Shown one piece after another: positions 56,404 through 64,000 of a stretch of DNA of 64,000 bases; within the stretch, counting starts at the first letter, position 1; the number at the start of each line of letters is the position of its first letter. The stretch covers positions 6,684,188-6,748,187 of the forward strand of contig NC_030858.1 in assembly GCF_000208745.1 (NCBI RefSeq), given 5' to 3'. Under the pieces are notes generated by a model. The model made no database searches, was not told the DNA's origin, and saw nothing but the letters and a program-made list of their open reading frames with translations. The translations under genes were made by a program, and so were the position numbers. Source of the stretch: Theobroma cacao (taxonomy: Eukaryota > Streptophyta > Magnoliopsida > Malvales > Malvaceae).

Positions 56404-57192
56404 GCTTGTTATTTTGTAACTGATGTTGATAATAGGCAATGTTGGTAGTAGGAATACAAAAGAGACGTTGTAAAAATTTTGACTCAATTTAGTTCATCCC
56501 TGTAATTTTGAAAGTACATGTATGTTTTGCTCATGTGCATATGCTTGAAAATTATGATTCAATATTTTTGTATAATGATATAGAGGTGAACCATTGGAGC
56601 TTTCCATTATTGAATTCTTTTTGTAACTAGATTTGTTCTTTTTCGTAATTAAACAGTATAATTAGTTTGTACATTTTTTTTTACAGATGAAAAGTTAATA
56701 CAATAATATTATTTTATTATATACTTTTTCTTGAATTGCATAAATAAATCAACCAAACAAAAGATTTCCATATACTTCATACTTTAAGTAAAATTACAAT
56801 CAATTTAGTCCCTAACTTATAAGATTTTATTTAATTTAATCTCTGTGCTATATAGTTTTATTTAATTTAATTCATATATTTTGTAATTTTGTATAATTTG
56901 GTTTTTATGACACGGCACAAATAAATAGGTCGTAAAAAAAATTTTTACAAATTTTTTTAATCTGACATGTCACCATCATCTGACATGTCAGGATCACATT
57001 ATCACTATTAATAGTTAATTTAGACGAAATTAAGCTAAAGGATTCAATTGCAAAAAATTTAGAATATGCACTAAATTGATTAGTTTTGATTAGAGGGACT
57101 AAATTGACATATTGGTATGGTGCAGGGACATGTGGGTACTTTTGACAGAAAAAGAAACCTCTTGGCCCTTACCATAAACCCGATCCGAGTTA

Positions 57193-57302
57193 TTCGCTAT
57201 AAATTATCTTCCCACCTTATTTCTCCCCTAAACCCTAAATTAGGTGGCTCACAAAAACCCTAGCCACTCTTCTCCTCCGCCTAACCCTCTTTCTCATCCA
57301 AA
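57193..57302 (+). promoter_or_regulatory. SNU13 core promoter with TATA-like site and two telo-boxes
   Basis: CTATAAATT lies at about 57197-57205, and AAACCCTA at 57230-57237 and 57255-57262, immediately upstream of the start codon at 57303. Paired telo-boxes are common in plant translation and ribosome-biogenesis genes, which suits SNU13. Function is inferred. Confidence 0.6.
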
Positions 57303-58900
57303 ATGGTACTCTCTCTTATTCTGTTCATCTAATATTTGCTAAACCGAAGTGATTTTATGTTTGCATTATATTTACAAATTGGCTGATATTTTCTGCAGAC
57401 AGGAGAACCGGTCAACCCAAAAGCATACCCACTAGCAGATGCTCAGTTAACAACCACGATTTTGGATCTTGTTCAACAAGCTGCCAACTACAAGCAGCTT
57501 AAAAAGGGAGCTAATGAAGGTCAGGAAAAATACCCATTTTCGTACTTTGGTTGTGTATTGTTAATATTTCTGGTGTGGTTTTGCCATTTGCGTTTTTAAT
57601 TGGGTTGTTGGGTTTCAGCTACTAAGACCCTTAACAGAGGTATCTCGGAGTTCGTTGTCATGGCTGCGGATACCGAGCCCCTTGAGATTCTGCTGCATCT
57701 TCCTTTACTTGCTGAAGATAAGGTAATTGCTTTATGGAATTTTTTTTTTCTGATATAGCCGTTTATTTCCTTAATTCTATTGGGTTTGTTCAACGTTGAA
57801 TAATTAAGGAATTAAAATGGGCAAAGTAATCTGTAAGTGTTATGTTAATTGTTACTTGTATTTTTGTTGTGAATAAAATTAGGCAGGGTGAAAATTGCTT
57901 GTTTAAATTGGACTGAATATCGTGTTATGCTCACTGCACTATGGGAAATGTGTTTGTATGTAATGTGGTATATCAGATAATATTCTATCATGTTCAGATT
58001 CTGGCTTTTAATTGCCGGACTCAATGGGAACTTGCTGGTTCTGTGGCAAATGGCTTGTGCTTTTTTGTGCATAAACCAATATGAAAACATAGAATTTTGA
58101 GCAGTTTTAGAGCTTTCTCTCCTTTTTTGGCTAGTACCATTTGTTTGTTATGCATTTGTGGTTGATATGCTAGTTGCTGTCTTATGTATTGTTCCTCTCA
58201 ACAGTTTTTCTGTGTTAGTAACTGTTGTAAATATTTAGCTTTGAGAGTCTTTTGACAAATTGTCTTGATTTGGGGGCATATAGAGTTTTATTGTTATCAA
58301 TATGTTCCTAGATTTGAATTTTGAGATATCTGATTTTACTCAAAGATATCAGCCGAGATAGGCTTACTGAGTCAAAAAAAGAATTTAAGATTATGCACTT
58401 TTTGTTTTATATAAATGTCTCCACTCTTCAGCTATGTAGCATGCCTATCATGCATCTTGATGCTCAACATAAAGGTCACTGTGGAAGAAAAATCGTAACA
58501 ACTGCACCTTGATTTCTTGTGATGGAGCAAAATCTCTAGGATCAGTTGCTAGGTTTTTTTATTTTCCTTTGCCCTTTGTTGAAAGATTACACTGAGTACA
58601 GAATCTCAATGATAACATTTGTATTCAAATTTTGCAGAACGTCCCCTATGTATTTGTCCCTTCAAAGCAAGCACTTGGTCGAGCATGTGGGGTCACAAGA
58701 CCTGTAATTGCATGTTCGGTCACGACAAATGAAGGAAGCCAATTGAAATCCCAAATACAACAACTCAAGGTATTTTTCTTTCTAACGTGCTACATTATAA
58801 TTTTTTTTATTTTTGCATTTATTGTGGTTGAATTTAATCCTGTATCTTATGTATTTTCATTTGTGAAATGCAGGATGCTATTGAGAAGCTCTTGATCTAG
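57303..58900 (+). CDS. SNU13: SNU13/NHP2L1 (15.5K) RNA-binding protein, L7Ae family
   Basis: Five exons: 57303-57305, 57399-57519, 57619-57722, 58638-58769 and 58874-58900, encoding 128 residues. Exon 1 is just the ATG. Conserved parts are [40 protein letters not shown] and [20 protein letters not shown], the L7Ae kink-turn-binding surface. The protein binds U4 snRNA in the U4/U6.U5 tri-snRNP and box C/D snoRNAs. Length is exactly that of the family (128). The third intron is 915 bp; I looked there for a snoRNA and found none. Confidence 0.96.
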
Positions 58901-59506
58901 AATAGTATGAAACTCATTTTCGGTGTGATGGGCCTCTTGGATTGTTGTGGTCGCTCCTTTAGAGGCTTTGACTGATGAAGTTGTGCCACTAGCGAGCCAG
59001 TCTTTTAGTATTTGACCTCAAATATGATTGTTGTGTCGTATTCTGTTTTCTTATGAATTGGGAAAGAGGATAATATTGAATTAATGTTTACTAGAACTTG
59101 GTATGGATGATGCAATTAATTAATGTAGCTTGTTTAATATGTTTTGTTTGCCCTTTTATAGTTTCATGATAATTGTCTTCTCCTTAAAAACCACTTTTGC
59201 AACTCGAGTTATGATGATTTGAATCCTGAAAAGTTTGAGGTGAAATGTGGCGCAGCAGCGTGCGGGGATGGTTAATTGGTTTTGTGGTGCCTATTCTTGT
59301 AAATTTTAAAGACTGCCGTTTTCTGCTAAAGTTCGCACTTCTGAGATGTGAGTCACAGACGAAACTGAAACCCGAAAGAAGAAAGGGAAAAGGTGGGTGA
59401 AACTTTCTACATTATTCTATGGAAAAATTTCTCCATTTTCTGCTAAAGAAAATTATTTTCATGGAAAAACCTAGGTGCATAACCTTTTTATTTAGATAGT
59501 GTTTGA
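58901..59506. other. SNU13 3' flank
   Basis: It holds the probable 3' UTR and then AT-rich DNA. No gene or repeat was seen up to the AT-rich element. Confidence 0.4.
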
Positions 59507-59508
59507 TA

Positions 59509-59597
59509 CGAGGAGAGTGGAAGCACATTTCTGGTAACGAGGAGAGTCAGTGGAAGCACATTTCTGGTAATGAGGAGTGAGGGCACATTTCTGGTAA
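59509..59597. repeat. three subterminal ~30-bp repeats
   Basis: Units 59509-59537, 59538-59570 and 59571-59597 each end in GCACATTTCTGGTAA. They lie just inside the left end of the AT-rich element, where transposase-binding repeats often occur. Confidence 0.75.
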
Positions 59598-60009
59598 TGT
59601 GTCTACTTAAACTAAATTGTGTCTAATTAAATTAAATTATTTATTTTGTAATAAATTATAATAATATAAGATTACAATATAATCATATTCTAGTCAATAA
59701 ATGTAATGTGAGTATAGTTCAAAATCAATATAATTAGATTACATTGTAAATAATCATAATAATTGTTAGTAAAAATTAAGATAAAATATTTTGATCTCTT
59801 TAAGTTTCGATCAAAATTATATAGAGATTTATTAGTTTTCAAAATAGACATTTCGTTCTAAAAAAATATTTTTTGTTAAACACATAGGTCCAACTATTAG
59901 TGTTTTTATCAGTTTGATGATATAGTATGAATAAAAAGATAATTTTACCTTTGATTAATTTTTAAAATTATTATTATATAATTTTAAATTTTTTTTTATT
60001 AATTAAAAA

Positions 60010-60125
60010 AATACTCCCCATCTAGGGAACACCAAAGCTTCCCTAGGGAGCCCGATTTGGGGCTCTTTAAGGGAGCACCGGTGCTCCCTTTTCTTCGGAG
60101 CTGGGGAGCACCGATATGTGCTCCC
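60010..60125. repeat. GC-rich palindromic cluster
   Basis: A perfect 22-bp palindrome, centred on ACCGGT, lies at 60069-60090. Several further GGGAGC and GAGCACC boxes in both orientations surround it. It is a GC-rich island in DNA that is otherwise very AT-rich and forms the apex of the larger inverted repeat. Confidence 0.8.
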
Positions 60126-60690
60126 TATTTTTGTTAAATATAATAATAATTTTTTAAATTAATAAAAAAATATTTTAATTTTGTCATAATCTTTGTTAAT
60201 AGTGTTTGCATTTTTGGGATAGAGTGTTCATTTTGAAAATTAATTGACTTGCTTAAAATTTCGATTAAAACTTAAAAAGGTGGGAGTATTTTATTTTAAA
60301 TTTATATTATCTTTTAAAAGAAAAAAAATTAAATTAAAATATATAATATAAAAGATTATATTAAGAAATGAAAATAAAATTTATAAGATTATAATAAGAA
60401 AAAAAATAAAATATATGATATTAAAAATATATTTAAAAGATGCTATTATATAAAAATTAATATTAAAAAATATAAATATATTAAATTTATATTTTTTATA
60501 TTTTAATAAATAAAATAATTTTAAAAATTAACATTATATTTTTAATAAAGTACTTATAAATCAAACGTTATAATATTATCATCTTTTTTATATTTAATTA
60601 TTATTTTACTTATATATCAAATATTATAATATTATTTTTTTTATAATCATATTATTTGTAATTATATTATATTATAAAATATCAAACAGG

Positions 60691-62711
<2,021 letters not shown>

Positions 62712-63389
62712 GTTGTATGATTTCGGTTGATTAATGGTTAACATTAGAGGAATCTAAGTTTCTGGTTTTATTTGTGGAAGTTGCTTTCTGAGCAAATAGT
62801 GATGTAAATCGGCGGAATTTTAATGAATGCTCCATATTTTTCGTTAGTTGAAGTGGACTTTATTTGGCTTTAATTATTCATTTTTGTATGGAACTTTGCT
62901 GTTTGGAAATGGTTGCAATGAATCTTCTATGATTACCAACAGCTTATGTGGATCTTTTGCTTCATTTCTTTTTTAAGTAGGATAAATGAAGATTTTTCCA
63001 ATTAACCTGAAAAGAAATAAATCTTTGGATCAATACTCAAAAGAAAAATGTTTTAATTCAAGAGGTATTCGAAACAAATCTGACTCAATTTTCAGATCAG
63101 TTTCTCTTCTATTGGTTACTGGCCGATTCCAGTGCGCCGTCTTTGATTTCAGTTCTTACGTTTGTTTGTTTATTTCTTCGTCAAATAAGGGATTTGATTG
63201 GAATTTGCAATACAAAAGAGAAGGAATCCTGGTGAGGTTTGGTATTTTCTTCATCAATTTTTTTGATGGGATTAGAATTTTAAGAACACTGGAGAAATAA
63301 ATCTTGATGTGAAGCAGGAAGCCACGGAATTCGATTTCTACTTGAATAGCATAGTTGAAAAAAATGTGTGATGGTAGATCTCACATCAA
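62712..63389. other. H3 3' flank and tRNA upstream region
   Basis: It contains the H3 3' UTR. A 104-residue open frame at 62986-63300 has no recognised domain. Confidence 0.4.
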
Positions 63390-63471
63390 GTGGGCGTGCC
63401 GGAGTGGTTATCGGGCATGACTAGAAATCATGTGGGCTCAGCCCGCGCAGGTTCGAATCCTGCCGCTCACG
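63390..63471 (+). tRNA. tRNA-Ser: tRNA-Ser (AGA)
   Basis: The 82-nt sequence folds as a class II tRNA. The acceptor stem pairs GTGGGCG with CGCTCAC, with discriminator G. The anticodon stem CATGA/TCATG closes a loop CTAGAAA with anticodon AGA at 63423-63425. A long variable arm follows, then the T arm GCAGGTTCGAATCCTGC with an intact B box. A TTTT pol III terminator follows at 63472-63475. No intron. Confidence 0.97.
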
Positions 63472-63872
63472 TTTTCGAGAATTTTCCGTATCTGCTTTTA
63501 AAGCAACAAGAATTAACACAACTATGCTTTCTGCACGGGGTTAATATCTCTTGGGATGTCTAAGCCTGAGCCAAGCATATTTTTCCCCATTTTTAGTTTT
63601 TATTCAGTCGTAAGGTAGAGCCGTAGAGGTGGAAGAGAAAAAGTGAAATGAAGCAGAGCGAATCACAAGAATCCACGTAAAGAACTGTTACACTTTCTGT
63701 ATTCTGTTTTCATGCTAGAGCTGGAATACATGTAGTTTGGCCACTTGGGCCTCCTCTAAGGCTACTTAACATCTAAACCCTCCCAAATGATCCCTTCAAA
63801 AAGGGAAAAAAAACAGAAGAAACAATATTTTGAACTACTACGAGTACAAAGGAATTCCCAATGGCTCATGTG

Positions 63873-64000
63873 TTATACTGTAATTGCCGTATCTTTCTGT
63901 CTGTCTTTCTCTCTCAAAAGTTCCATTTCCAATCCCAGGCATTCTGCCATTTTGCAGATCTCCTCAGACTGTGGGTGGGACTTGTCACCTGATGAGAACC
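63873..64000 (-). CDS. 3'-terminal exon of an unidentified minus-strand gene (partial)
   Basis: The reading frame on the minus strand is open from the window edge to a TAA at 63873-63875, giving 41 residues (SSGDKSHPQSEEICKMAE then a charged helix LGLEMELLREKDRQ). It continues beyond the window. The composition suggests a helical or coiled-coil tail. I do not recognise the family. Sequence to about 63480 would be its 3' UTR. Confidence 0.5.
   Translation of the reverse strand, partial: FSSGDKSHPQSEEICKMAECLGLEMELLREKDRQKDTAITV

Larger units (their letters stand above)
59507..60690. mobile_element. AT-rich non-autonomous TIR element
   Basis: The ends GTGTTTGATAC (about 59500) and, inverted, CCTGTTTGATAT (about 60690) suggest short terminal inverted repeats. 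Flanks of the interior match the two pieces at 10890-11234 and 14438-14722, so it is a second copy of the family. The centre (about 59783-60293) is itself an imperfect inverted repeat, with TTTTCAAAATAGACA on the left and the complement of TTTTCAAAATGAACA on the right. No transposase seen. Confidence 0.6.

Noticed and set aside
57723..58637. Possible snoRNA in the 915-bp SNU13 intron
   Set aside because: No convincing C and D boxes with a closing stem were found.

Overview
The window is nuclear DNA of a flowering plant, most likely a eudicot. Genes are split by short AT-rich GT-AG introns. The predicted proteins closely resemble Arabidopsis-type families, replication-type histone H3.1 is present, and intergenic DNA is AT-rich with small inverted-repeat elements, a SINE, a LINE and solo LTRs. 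I cannot name the species.

Layout, left to right: an SAGL1-like F-box/kelch gene (433-3054, +) with a SINE in its intron; an 11-exon ethanolamine kinase gene (4610-9699, -); a 7.5 kb nest of transposable elements (10645-18250); a Sel1-repeat gene (18491-21109, +); a divergent DDX3-type DEAD-box helicase (23996-27021, +); an Alba gene (28397-29922, +); a Brittle-1 type adenine nucleotide carrier (31091-33342, -); the ribosome-biogenesis factor RRS1 (34911-37522, -), head to head with an ER-type J-protein with a DUF1977 domain (38766-39866, +). Then comes a 4.6 kb tandem duplication carrying two J-less DUF1977 fragments (39579-48941), SEC11 signal peptidase (49505-52695, -), an AT-rich gene-free stretch with several MITE-like elements (52700-57230), SNU13 (57303-58900, +), another AT-rich element (59500-60690), histone H3.1 (62301-62711, +), tRNA-Ser(AGA) (63390-63471, +) and the last exon of an unidentified minus-strand gene.

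The genes are mostly single-copy housekeeping genes and form no pathway cluster. Several serve translation, RNA or protein biogenesis (RRS1, SNU13, Alba, the helicase, SEC11, the J-protein). Some of their upstream regions share telo-box (AAACCCTA) or GGCCCA/TGGGCC motifs. Exon boundaries were worked out by hand from splice signals, reading phase and remembered family sequences. All introns modelled are GT-AG and all phases close.

The most interesting structures are: (1) the 4.6 kb tandem duplication whose junction lies inside coding sequence and makes a chimeric membrane protein with about one and a half DUF1977 domains; (2) a short inverted duplication upstream of the Sel1 gene, one arm split by an AT-rich element containing a LINE containing a solo LTR, the other arm split by a second LTR-like insertion; (3) a SEC11 gene with ACG where relatives have the start ATG; (4) a DDX3-type helicase that has lost both characteristic termini. 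I found no clearly new biological system.
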